From contig JADYYC010000087.1 in NCBI GenBank assembly GCA_020853835.1, positions 1 to 15,184 of the forward strand: a stretch of DNA of 15,184 nt, written 5' to 3'. This DNA is from Anaerolineales bacterium. GTDB taxonomy: Bacteria > Chloroflexota > Anaerolineae > Anaerolineales > UBA4823. Position 1 is the stretch's first letter; the number at the start of each line of letters is the position of its first letter. Positions 6,486-13,803 of the stretch are shown in pieces. A program made the translations under genes and the position numbers. The notes beneath the pieces were generated by a model. That model did no database searches and was not told the origin of the DNA. It saw only the letters and a program-made list of their open reading frames with translations.

Positions 6486-9400
6486 GTGACAGCCGAGCAT
6501 CCGGCGGATTGGCAGTCTTACGCTTCTTCTGTGCAGCACATCCTCGAGCTGGGCGAGGACCTGCTCTCCATTGCACAGGAGGCCTCCGCCACGGGGCTCT
6601 CGCCGGCGGGCATGCTTGCCCGGCAGTGCCGGCGCATAAGCGAGACCGCCGCCCACCTGCTGGACGGCGAGGCCACCCTGTGGCTGTCTCCAGATGCGCT
6701 GCGCAGCCACATCGGCAAAGAGATCGATCACCCGGCGTTGAACGCCTCCGGCGCCATCCGGGCCGCGCCCACCCCGCTGATGCAAGCCTGCTTTGACAGC
6801 CAGGAGGTGCGCGGCGAAACAGATCAAGCCGTCCGGCTGGCCGTTCCGCTTTCGGTGCGCGACCGCTCCGCCCATTCAACCAGCCAACTGGGCGCCCTGC
6901 AAATCGAGCGCGCCGACAGCGCTCCGTTTTCACTCAACGAGATCGAGCTCCTGGGAGCCCTGGCGCAGCAATCCGCCCTGATGTTGCAATCGAATTTGCG
7001 CCTGACCAGCGAGCGGTGGCGGAGAGAACAGCTCGCGCTGGTGCACCAGGTGACGCGCCAGATCGCCAACCTGCGCGACCTGGATCGTCTCGCCAGCCAG
7101 GTCACCGAGCTGATCTTGCAGACGTTCGACTACTACTATGCTGCCATCTTCACGCTCGAGCCGGGCCAACAGCGGCTAAATTTTCGCGCCAGCGCCGGCC
7201 CCATTAACAAGTCGGGGGAACCGGCATCACCGGTCTTTTTCTCGGTCGAACTGGGCCAGGGCATTATCGGGTACGTCGCCCAAAGCGGGCAAGAACTGCT
7301 TGCGGGTGATGTCTGCCGAGAGCCGCACTACGAGGAATTCGACCTGCTGCCCGAGACCCGTTCGGAATTTGCGCTGCCCCTGATCGCCCAGGAGCGCCTG
7401 CTCGGCGTGCTGGACGTGCAGAGCAACCAGCCGGACGACTTCGATGAGATGGACCGGTTGGTGCTGCGCGCCCTGGCTGGCAACATCGCCATCGCCATCG
7501 AAGACGCGCAGCTCTACCAGGACCTGAGCCGCCGGGCAGACCAGCTTCAGATGATCTATGAGGTAAGCAGCGCCATCACCTCGATCCTGGATCAGGACGA
7601 GCTGCTGCATGAAGTAGTGCGGCTCATCCAAGAGCGGATCGGACATCCATACGTCCATATTTTCACTGTGCACCCAGGGCGGCAAAAAGTGCTTTTCGAA
7701 GCTGGCAGCGGGCTACGCAGCCGGGCGATCACCAAGGAAGAATACGCATACGACCTGGACGACCCGCACGGGTTGATCCCCTGGGTAGCGCGCAGCGGCA
7801 AGACGGCGCTTGTCAACGACGTGCGGCAAGAACCGCTCTACCGGCCAAGCAGCCTGCCGCCGCAAGACACGCTTTCCGAACTGACGGTGGGTTTGATTTT
7901 TGGCGGGCAGGTGCTGGGGGTGCTCGACGTGCAGAGCGACCGGCTGAACGCCTTTGGCGAAGAGGACCGCTTCCTGATCGAAGCCCTGGCGGACCAGATC
8001 GCGATTGCCTTAAGGAACGCCTCGCTTTACCGTTCCGAGGTGTGGCGGCGCGGCGTGGCTGACAGCCTGCGCGAGGTGGCAGGCATCCTCGCTGCGGAGG
8101 TCGACCTGAACCATGTGCTGGCGTCCGTGCTGGCCGAGCTCGAGAACACGCTGCCGCTCGACGCGGCGGCGATATGGCTGGTGGACGACACCACCCAACC
8201 GGAGATCTCTGGCAACGCGCCCGACCTGTACCTGGCAAGCATGCGCAGCAGCTCCAAGTTCAGCCTCGACCTCGAGCTGGGGCTGCGACCCGACGAGGTG
8301 TTCGAGTTCAATCTGGACGAGCCGGTTCCAGAACCCCGGCCCAACGTATCCGCCTGGCTGCACGAGGCGCTTTCTTCCGACGCGCCGGTCGTTCGCACAC
8401 CGCTCTCGCCCATCGAACCGCTGGGGGGCATCCTGCGCTTCCCGGCCGATTATTCCGCCATCGCCGCGCCGCTGCGCAGCGGCACACACCTGTTGGGGGT
8501 GCTGTGCCTGGTGGATCACAGCCCCAGGCGCTATGGCAGCGAAGCGCGGGCGATGACCGCTGCGTTTGCGAGCTATGCCGCGGTCGCCATCGAAAACGCC
8601 CGTCTTTACGAAGACGCTCACGAACAGGCCTGGGTCGCGACGGTGCTGCTGCAGGTCGCCACTGCCGCCCAGTCTGCCGCCGACCTGCCCGAACTGCTGG
8701 ATACGGTCGTACGCATCACACCGACGCTGACGGGGGTGAAATCCTGCCTGCTTTACATGTTGGACGACGACGGGGCGTTCATCCCGGCTGCCGCGACCGG
8801 CCTGGACGCCGAGCAGCAGGACGAGTTCGAGCGGGGGCGCTTTACTGCCGGCGACGTACCCGCCTTCGACCGCCTGCTGGCAGAGCGCCATCCCATCGTC
8901 CTGGATAACGAGGCAGACTGGCGCCTTACAGGCATCCTGAACGAGAGCGATGAGACAGGCAGATCGCTCGACGCCGGCTTGCCCGTGCTGGTGCCCCTGG
9001 CGGCGCGCGGCGAGGTGCTGGGAGCTTTTGTGGTGGAATACAGCGCGTCTTCGCCTGCGCCGGGCCTGGGCAAATCTTTCGATACTTTTTTTGACGAACG
9101 CCTGGCGATCCTGCAGGGAATTGCCCACCAAACCGCCATCGCCGCCGACAACATCCGGCTGTTGAAGGCTCAAAAAGAAGAAGCCTACGTCTCGGTGGCG
9201 CTGTTACAGGCCGCCCAGGCGGTTGTCAGCTCAAATGAGTTGGACGAAGCCCTGGGTTCGATCGTGCGCATCACCCCGATCCTGGTGGGGGTCAAACGGG
9301 CAATGATCTTTCTCTGGCATGAGGATCACCAACATTTCCTGCTGGCGCAATCGTACGGGGTGCCGCGCGAGGCAGAAGCGCGCACCTTTAGCCCAGGCGA

Positions 9401-10523
9401 ATTTCCGCTGCTAGAATCCGCCCTGGCGACGAACAACCTGGTGGCCCTGCCGGCTCCGTTGATCGAAGATGAACGGGATTTGCTGGATGATTGGATGGAG
9501 CTCGACGTACAAGACCCGAGCGCGCGGGACGTTTTGCTGAACGAGGCAGACTGCCTGTTACTGGCTTTCCCGCTGGCGGTGAGGAGCAAGGTGTTGGGGG
9601 TCTTCCTGGTTGAAGAGCCAGACACTGTACCTGGAGAGGGTTACACAAGCGCAAATGCCAACCGGCGCCTGCGGCCCAAGCGCCTGGAGATTATCACCGG
9701 CATCTCGCAGCAGGCCGCGCTGGCGATCCAGAACGACCTGCTCCAGCAAGAGATCGTGGAGCGGGGGCGCTTGGAGCGCGAGATGCAGCTCGCCCGGGAG
9801 ATCCAGGCTGCCTTCCTGCCCCAGCAGAAACCGGAAATGCCCGGATGGGATTTGCAGGCCTATTGGAGGCCGGCCCGCCAGGTGGGCGGCGATTTCTACG
9901 ATTTCTTCGAGCTTCCGGGCGAAAAACTGGGATTGGTCATCGCCGACGTGGCGGACAAAGGCATGCCGGCAGCCCTTTTTATGACCCTGGTGCGGACACT
10001 GGTGCGCGCCACCGTGCAGATCTTAGATTCGCCTGCGGCGGTGTTAGAGCGCGTCAACGACCTGCTCGTGCCGGACGCGGCCGGCGGGATGTTTGTCACG
10101 CTGGTCTACGCCGTGCTCGATCTCCCCACCGGCGAGATCTGCCTGGCAAACGCGGGGCACAATCCACCCTATTTTTTGCACCGCCTCTGCCGCATCGAGC
10201 GCGCCACGCGGGGCGGCATGGCGCTCGGCGTCGAGACCGGCACGCCCATCCAGGAAACGCACTGGCGGCTTGATCCAGGCGAGCTGCTTGTGATGTACAC
10301 CGACGGCGTGACCGAAACATTCTCGTCAGATAACGAGATGTTCGGCGACGAGCGCCTGGAAGAACTGCTCCGCCAGGTCACCCGGTGCAGCGAGGCGCAG
10401 GAAGGCCCCGACGCCCTGACCATTGTAGAATCGATCGACCAGGAGTTGCTCGATTTCGCGGGCGAGACCGATCCATACGACGATCTGACGCTGCTGGTGC
10501 TGAAACGCACGGCTGCGCAGTGA
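6486..10523 (+). CDS. Multi-GAF sensor protein phosphatase with SpoIIE/PP2C domain (RsbU-like)
   Basis: The product has 1,345 residues, no signal peptide and no membrane segments, so it is cytoplasmic. Six GAF-like segments lie at about 15-175, 190-345, 358-515, 528-710, 722-895 and 906-1088, joined by helical linkers such as 'AIEDAQLYQDL' and 'AIENARLYEDA'. The linker 'EREMQLAREIQAAFLP' (about 1097-1112) leads into the phosphatase. Metal-site residues are present: D1136 in 'VGGDFYDFF', D1154 and D1157 in 'IADVADKGMPAALF', D1273 in 'YTDGVTE' and D1332/D1333 in 'YDDLTLLVL'. It should dephosphorylate the STAS antagonist when the GAF array senses its signals, whose identity is unknown. GTG at 6486 starts 1 nt after the kinase stop, with AGGAG 7 nt upstream, so the two are likely translationally coupled. 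GAF1 is the most divergent. Confidence 0.93.
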   Translation: MTAEHPADWQSYASSVQHILELGEDLLSIAQEASATGLSPAGMLARQCRRISETAAHLLDGEATLWLSPDALRSHIGKEIDHPALNASGAIRAAPTPLMQACFDSQEVRGETDQAVRLAVPLSVRDRSAHSTSQLGALQIERADSAPFSLNEIELLGALAQQSALMLQSNLRLTSERWRREQLALVHQVTRQIANLRDLDRLASQVTELILQTFDYYYAAIFTLEPGQQRLNFRASAGPINKSGEPASPVFFSVELGQGIIGYVAQSGQELLAGDVCREPHYEEFDLLPETRSEFALPLIAQERLLGVLDVQSNQPDDFDEMDRLVLRALAGNIAIAIEDAQLYQDLSRRADQLQMIYEVSSAITSILDQDELLHEVVRLIQERIGHPYVHIFTVHPGRQKVLFEAGSGLRSRAITKEEYAYDLDDPHGLIPWVARSGKTALVNDVRQEPLYRPSSLPPQDTLSELTVGLIFGGQVLGVLDVQSDRLNAFGEEDRFLIEALADQIAIALRNASLYRSEVWRRGVADSLREVAGILAAEVDLNHVLASVLAELENTLPLDAAAIWLVDDTTQPEISGNAPDLYLASMRSSSKFSLDLELGLRPDEVFEFNLDEPVPEPRPNVSAWLHEALSSDAPVVRTPLSPIEPLGGILRFPADYSAIAAPLRSGTHLLGVLCLVDHSPRRYGSEARAMTAAFASYAAVAIENARLYEDAHEQAWVATVLLQVATAAQSAADLPELLDTVVRITPTLTGVKSCLLYMLDDDGAFIPAAATGLDAEQQDEFERGRFTAGDVPAFDRLLAERHPIVLDNEADWRLTGILNESDETGRSLDAGLPVLVPLAARGEVLGAFVVEYSASSPAPGLGKSFDTFFDERLAILQGIAHQTAIAADNIRLLKAQKEEAYVSVALLQAAQAVVSSNELDEALGSIVRITPILVGVKRAMIFLWHEDHQHFLLAQSYGVPREAEARTFSPGEFPLLESALATNNLVALPAPLIEDERDLLDDWMELDVQDPSARDVLLNEADCLLLAFPLAVRSKVLGVFLVEEPDTVPGEGYTSANANRRLRPKRLEIITGISQQAALAIQNDLLQQEIVERGRLEREMQLAREIQAAFLPQQKPEMPGWDLQAYWRPARQVGGDFYDFFELPGEKLGLVIADVADKGMPAALFMTLVRTLVRATVQILDSPAAVLERVNDLLVPDAAGGMFVTLVYAVLDLPTGEICLANAGHNPPYFLHRLCRIERATRGGMALGVETGTPIQETHWRLDPGELLVMYTDGVTETFSSDNEMFGDERLEELLRQVTRCSEAQEGPDALTIVESIDQELLDFAGETDPYDDLTLLVLKRTAAQ

Positions 10524-10552
10524 ACCGCCGACAAAGCCGCGCCTGGGCGCAA

Positions 10553-11800
10553 TCATTCGGGCGGCGCGGAGGGCGCGCTCAAACCAGCCAGGGCGGCCCG
10601 GTCTTCCTCCCGCTTGAACCACCATATCCCATAGACTGAAAGCAGCCCGACCAGGCCGGCCAACGCTTCCGACAGGAGCTGCTGAGACTGGCGCGGAAGC
10701 GGGGCCAAACTGGGCAGCGCCACCACGACCAGATTCAACAGGGTGTGCAGTCCAATGGCCAGCCACAACCAGGAGAGCCGCCCGCGCCGGAAAACCTGCA
10801 GCACCACCAGCGACATCGTCATGTGGAACAACACCGTCCAGAGGCGCTCCCAGGCGGCAAGCAGCGGGAGCCAGGCTGGACTGCCGACCATCGCGGCGAC
10901 CTGCGTCGCCAGCAGCCCCCGCAAGGTTTCGGGCAGAAAATCTGCGATAACCGGATAGAGAGTCAGGGTCGCCAGGAGCGTAATCTGGGTCAACCCGACC
11001 AGCACGATCGACTCGATCCCACCGTGCCCCGCCCCATACATCATACCGACCTTCCAGGTTTTGGGGTCTTTTGGCATGATCCAGCGATAGCCGACATAGC
11101 GCCCGCACTCTTCGAACAAGCCAGCCGTGAACGCCAGCAGCGCCATCCAGGCCCCCGTCAGCCAGGTGGACGAACGGATCTGCGCCCCAAACAGCGCCTG
11201 AATGAGTTGCACCATGGGGATGCGCATCAGCAACTGAAAAATAATGAAGACGCCCAGGCCGTAAGCAAAGAATCGCCACGAGACCCTATAACGACGCCAG
11301 ATCCAGAACGCCAGCGCCAGCGGATACACGACGACAAAAAACGCCGAAAACGCGAGGGAGGCGAGAAAACCCGCGGACACCTTCCCCACCGGTTCGAGCG
11401 GAGTATAAAACAGGCCGGCGACGCGCTGGTCTTTGTCGAAGACCACGCGGAAGTTCAGCAGCGCTTTTTCGAATTGAACATGCACATTGACCGCCGTGTA
11501 CGCGTTGGCCGGCGCGGAATGCGCCTCGACGATCTGCTGGAATGCGCCGTACTGCTGCAAGACGTCCTCCCAAACGGCGCTCAGCTTTGCCGGGGGGAGC
11601 ACGCGCAGCATGGTGGCATCGTAGCTCGCGGCGGCGTCTTCAAAGCGCCCCTGCGCCAGCAGCTCGACGAACTGGCGGGCGCGCTGCTCCAGTTCATCCT
11701 CCGGCTGTTGGGCAGCCGCGGAACCAGAGAGGAGCAAAGCCGCGACCAAGGCGAACATTAAAACTGTCGGGAAGCGCTTGAGATTTTTCATAAGCGTCAT
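10553..11800 (-). CDS. DUF3887-YhfC fusion, predicted intramembrane metalloprotease-like protein
   Basis: The product has 415 residues. A signal peptide covers residues 1-30 ('MFALVAALLLSGSAAA'). A soluble domain at about 36-135 resembles DUF3887, with 'ARQFVELLAQGRFEDAAASYDATM'. Several membrane helices follow from about 143 to 395, resembling the YhfC family. Candidate metal or catalytic residues lie in or near membrane segments: E230, E231 and R234 in 'FEECGRYVGYR', H259 and E263 in 'GAGHGGIES', H326 in 'LFHMTMS' and H352 in 'GLHTLLN'. YhfC proteins are grouped with CPBP/CAAX-type intramembrane proteases; protease activity here is inferred. The signal peptide places DUF3887 outside the membrane. 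The start at 11800 has GGGGG 4 nt upstream; ATG at 11791 is possible. It converges on the phosphatase gene with 29 bp between stops and no clear terminator. Confidence 0.83.
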   Translation of the reverse strand: MTLMKNLKRFPTVLMFALVAALLLSGSAAAQQPEDELEQRARQFVELLAQGRFEDAAASYDATMLRVLPPAKLSAVWEDVLQQYGAFQQIVEAHSAPANAYTAVNVHVQFEKALLNFRVVFDKDQRVAGLFYTPLEPVGKVSAGFLASLAFSAFFVVVYPLALAFWIWRRYRVSWRFFAYGLGVFIIFQLLMRIPMVQLIQALFGAQIRSSTWLTGAWMALLAFTAGLFEECGRYVGYRWIMPKDPKTWKVGMMYGAGHGGIESIVLVGLTQITLLATLTLYPVIADFLPETLRGLLATQVAAMVGSPAWLPLLAAWERLWTVLFHMTMSLVVLQVFRRGRLSWLWLAIGLHTLLNLVVVALPSLAPLPRQSQQLLSEALAGLVGLLSVYGIWWFKREEDRAALAGLSAPSAPPE

Positions 11801-11819
11801 TTTACCCCCAAAAGCGATC

Positions 11820-11906
11820 GCCGGGCGTGGGGGGACGCCCGGCAATCATTAGGAGGGCCACCGGATGCACAACACGGGGGGGACGTGCTGAGCGCTACGT
11901 CCGGTG
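11820..11906 (-). other. GC-rich structured leader ahead of the YhfC-like gene
   Basis: Two folded units lie upstream of the start at 11800. The first is a 9-bp perfect stem, GCCGGGCGT (11820-11828) with ACGCCCGGC (11835-11843), around six G (C on the minus strand). The second has outer arms CACCGGA (11859-11865) and TCCGGTG (11900-11906) with an inner GCAC/GTGC pair (11867-11870/11885-11888). If transcription starts near 11951 both lie in the 5' leader, and the first ends 20 nt before the start codon. I recognise no riboswitch class. It could instead be a repeat element. Confidence 0.45.
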
Positions 11907-11957
11907 ACGCGACACCCGAGAATACCAATAAAAGGGAGGGCAGGTGTCGACGCCTTG

Positions 11958-11985
11958 AATATACACTATTTTGACCTGAATACAA
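11958..11985 (-). promoter_or_regulatory. Candidate promoter of the YhfC-like gene
   Basis: On the minus strand, TTGTAT (11985-11980) is followed after 16 bp by TATATT (11963-11958). The -10 box matches consensus at 5 of 6 positions and the -35 box at 3 of 6. Transcription would start near 11951, giving a leader of about 150 nt. A 10-bp palindrome GGATATATCC (12012-12021) lies about 30 bp upstream of the -35 box. Confidence 0.4.
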
Positions 11986-12038
11986 TTAAAAGTGAATTAG
12001 AATAATGGATAGGATATATCCGATTAATCAGCGCAGGT

Positions 12039-12506
12039 TTATTCTCCGAAGAGTTTGAGCCAATCCTGTAGCTCTTCGTCGCTCAGCCCCGCTTCGGTCT
12101 GCACGCCAGGATCGCGCTGGTTTTCGTCCAGCGCCTCTCGCATCAGACGGGCGAATTCCTCGGAGGGCACGACCCGCGCCTGGGCAGACCGCGCCTCTGC
12201 CTGCACGGCATGGTCCGACGTCACCACAGTCCAGTTGCGCGCGCCGCGCCCCAATTGCTTGAGGCGCCTGGCGATTGCCTGGTCGGCGCTCGAACCCTGG
12301 CGCACAAAGCGCGCGATGACCAGCCCCAGGTTGCGCGCCAGCACCCCGCCGGGGGGCGCGTTGTCGAAGAACACCTCGGCTTGTTTGTGCTGCAAGCGGC
12401 AAAATTCTTGCAACATGACGATCAATTGCTGTTCATCATCCATGGCCTGCAGGCTGAGACCCGCCACTTTGGGGATCAGATTGTGTCCATCGATCAGGTA
12501 GGGCAT
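12039..12506 (-). CDS. NYN/PIN-like domain protein (YacP/Rae1-related), predicted ribonuclease
   Basis: The product is 155 residues and cytoplasmic. The opening 'MPYLIDGHNLI' is the hallmark of YacP/NYN proteins. Acidic positions fit a PIN-like metal site: D6, D48 in 'VFFDNAP', D75 in 'GSSADQAIAR' and D98 in 'VVTSDHAV'. Characterised relatives such as Bacillus Rae1 cut mRNA on the ribosome; the target here is unknown. The C-terminal 30 residues, ending in 'LSDEELQDWLKLFGE', form a short acidic helical tail. No ribosome binding site precedes the ATG at 12506. A promoter is placed so that transcription would begin at or next to the ATG, suggesting a leaderless mRNA. It is divergent from the LysM gene, and transcription may continue into the YhfC-like gene 238 bp downstream. 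Confidence 0.87.
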   Translation of the reverse strand: MPYLIDGHNLIPKVAGLSLQAMDDEQQLIVMLQEFCRLQHKQAEVFFDNAPPGGVLARNLGLVIARFVRQGSSADQAIARRLKQLGRGARNWTVVTSDHAVQAEARSAQARVVPSEEFARLMREALDENQRDPGVQTEAGLSDEELQDWLKLFGE

Positions 12507-12512
12507 GTCCGG

Positions 12513-12541
12513 ATTGTATGCGCAAAATCGGCACCCGTCAA
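12513..12541 (-). promoter_or_regulatory. Promoter of the NYN gene, probably leaderless
   Basis: On the minus strand TTGACG (12541-12536), a 17-bp spacer and TACAAT (12518-12513) match the sigma-70 consensus at 5 of 6 positions in each box. The -10 box ends 7 nt before the A of the ATG at 12506, so the expected start point coincides with the start codon. Confidence 0.75.
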
Positions 12542-12563
12542 ATGATTTTCTGTGCTATCATTT
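12540..12563. promoter_or_regulatory. Inverted repeat in the NYN-LysM divergent gap
   Basis: AAATGAT (12540-12546) and ATCATTT (12557-12563) are perfect 7-bp arms 10 bp apart. The left arm overlaps the -35 box of the NYN promoter, so a bound protein could repress that gene. The right arm runs into a T-run on the plus strand, but no transcript is expected there, so a terminator role is unlikely. Confidence 0.3.
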
Positions 12564-12624
12564 TTTATCAAGGTGAACCGCACTCAATAAAAGGCTCTGC
12601 ATGTAAAAAGATCAGAAAGATGCC

Positions 12625-13314
12625 ATGAAACCCTGGAAACGATTGCTCTTCTACCTATCTCTGAATGTGATCGTATCAGCCTGCACGGTGCTGACCATGC
12701 TCTTCCTGTGGGATCAGTTCTCGGGACCGATGCCCCGGCGCCTGCTGCCCGAAGCGCTCAGGAGCATTGCGGCGGCCCCCACGCCAACCCCAACGCAGAC
12801 CGAACCGGGCGACACCGAGCCGCAGCCCACCCCCACCGCAGACTACCTGGTCTACCAGGTGGCGGCGGGAGACACGTTCGAGAGCCTGGCGGCAAAATAC
12901 AACGTCCCAGTCGAGGAGCTCATCTCCGTAAACGGCTTCTCACGCTCCCAGCCGCTCGGCGAAGGCGAAGTGTTACGCATTCCGCTGCACGCTTCGGCCA
13001 GCGTGATCATCGACAGCGTCATCGGCGCAGGCGACCTGGAAACAGAGCGGGTGCTGCTCAAGCAGCGCGGCGAGGGAGAGCTCTCGCTGGTCGGCTGGCG
13101 GCTCGAGGATGGGCAGGGGAACATCTTTGCATTCCCGCAGTTTCCGCAGTTGATCCTCTATAAAGGCGGGGCAATCAACGTGTACACCAAAGCCGGCAAC
13201 AACAGCGTGGTCGACCTGTTCTGGGGGCTCGATCTGCCAGTCTGGGCTTCGGGCAAGACGGTGATCCTGCGCGATCCACAAGGCAACGAGCGCGCCACCT
13301 ACCTGATACCCTGA
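12625..13314 (+). CDS. Membrane-anchored LysM and lamin-tail (LTD) domain protein
   Basis: The product has 229 residues. An N-terminal membrane segment covers about 8-30, after basic 'KPWKR', and acts as an anchor or uncleaved signal. A Pro/Thr-rich linker ('APTPTPTQTEPGD') runs over 50-73. A LysM domain at 75-120 ('YQVAAGDTFESLAAKYNVPVEE', ending 'LRIP') should bind peptidoglycan or related glycans. Residues about 125-229 match a lamin-tail domain: 'VIIDSVIGAGDLETERVLL', 'LVGWRLEDGQGNIFAFP' and 'GKTVILRDPQGNERATYLI'. The protein therefore sits on the outer face of the membrane and may link the wall to other polymers; its exact role is unknown. The site before the ATG is weak (AGAAAG, 6 nt away). 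It is followed 14 bp later by the DUF1992 gene, probably in one transcript. Confidence 0.87.
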   Translation: MKPWKRLLFYLSLNVIVSACTVLTMLFLWDQFSGPMPRRLLPEALRSIAAAPTPTPTQTEPGDTEPQPTPTADYLVYQVAAGDTFESLAAKYNVPVEELISVNGFSRSQPLGEGEVLRIPLHASASVIIDSVIGAGDLETERVLLKQRGEGELSLVGWRLEDGQGNIFAFPQFPQLILYKGGAINVYTKAGNNSVVDLFWGLDLPVWASGKTVILRDPQGNERATYLIP

Positions 13315-13328
13315 GCGTGGGGGAACGG

Positions 13329-13772
13329 GTGCCGGATATCGAGGAGCTCATCCGCCGGGCGATCGAGGAGGGAAAGTTCACCGACCTGCCGGGCCGGGGA
13401 AAGCCGCTCCACCTGGACGAGAACCCGCACACCGACCCCGAATGGCGGCTGGCATACCACCTGTTGCGCCAAAGCGGCTTCACACTCCCCTGGCTGGAAC
13501 AGCGGCGCGAGATCGAAATCGAATGCGAGCAGGCCTGTCAGCGGCTGCAAACCGCCTGGGAACTGCGAGTCAGGGCGCTGCAGGGCGAGAACGCTCTCGA
13601 AACGATAGAAGCCGCATGGCAGCGCAGCCTGGCCGAATTCCGCGCCCGGTTTGCCCGCCTCAACCGGCGCATCTTCGACTATAATTTACAAACGCCATCC
13701 GCCCGGTTCCAGATGCTCCCCCTGGATCCAGAGAAGGAGATCCAGCGCATCCGGGACAGCGGCGGAGGTTGA
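13329..13772 (+). CDS. DUF1992 (DnaJ-homologue subfamily C member 28-like) protein
   Basis: The product is about 147 residues and cytoplasmic. The conserved opening is 'DIEELIRRAIEEGKFTDLPGRGKPLHLDEN', followed by 'WRLAYHLLRQSGFTLPWLEQRREIE', both hallmarks of DUF1992. The remainder is Arg/Glu-rich helix. The family name comes from similarity to a segment of DNAJC28, but this protein has no J domain and its function is unknown. GTG at 13329 has GGGGGA about 4-5 nt upstream. An alternative GTG at 13317, 3 nt after the LysM-LTD stop, has no such site but could be used by re-initiation. The stop codon overlaps the -35 box of the dnaX promoter. Confidence 0.85.
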   Translation: MPDIEELIRRAIEEGKFTDLPGRGKPLHLDENPHTDPEWRLAYHLLRQSGFTLPWLEQRREIEIECEQACQRLQTAWELRVRALQGENALETIEAAWQRSLAEFRARFARLNRRIFDYNLQTPSARFQMLPLDPEKEIQRIRDSGGG

Positions 13773-13797
13773 CCACAGCATTTCTCTTTGATAGACT
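13769..13797 (+). promoter_or_regulatory. Candidate dnaX promoter, probably leaderless
   Basis: TTGACC (13769-13774), a 17-bp spacer and TAGACT (13792-13797). The -10 box is weaker, matching consensus at 4 of 6 positions. It ends 6 nt before the A of the ATG at 13804, with 13798-13803 between them, so the start point would fall at the start codon. No ribosome binding site is visible before that ATG. Confidence 0.55.
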
Positions 13798-13803
13798 CTG
13801 GAT

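Noticed and set aside
8010..9173. 387-codon open frame antisense to the multi-GAF phosphatase
   Set aside because: It is a shadow of a gene with clear GAF and SpoIIE motifs, and it has no independent start signal.
10539..10550. Small GC hairpin between the convergent phosphatase and YhfC-like genes as a terminator
   Set aside because: It has only a 4-bp usable stem and no T-tract on either strand.
11797..11985. 62-codon minus-strand open frame upstream of the YhfC-like gene
   Set aside because: It covers the structured leader, overlaps the YhfC-like start, and has a Ser/Pro/Arg composition typical of noncoding GC-rich DNA.
11971..12003. Plus-strand TTGACC followed by TAGAAT as a promoter
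   Set aside because: The spacer is 21 bp, too long for a sigma-70 promoter, and it would point into the 3' end of the minus-strand NYN gene.
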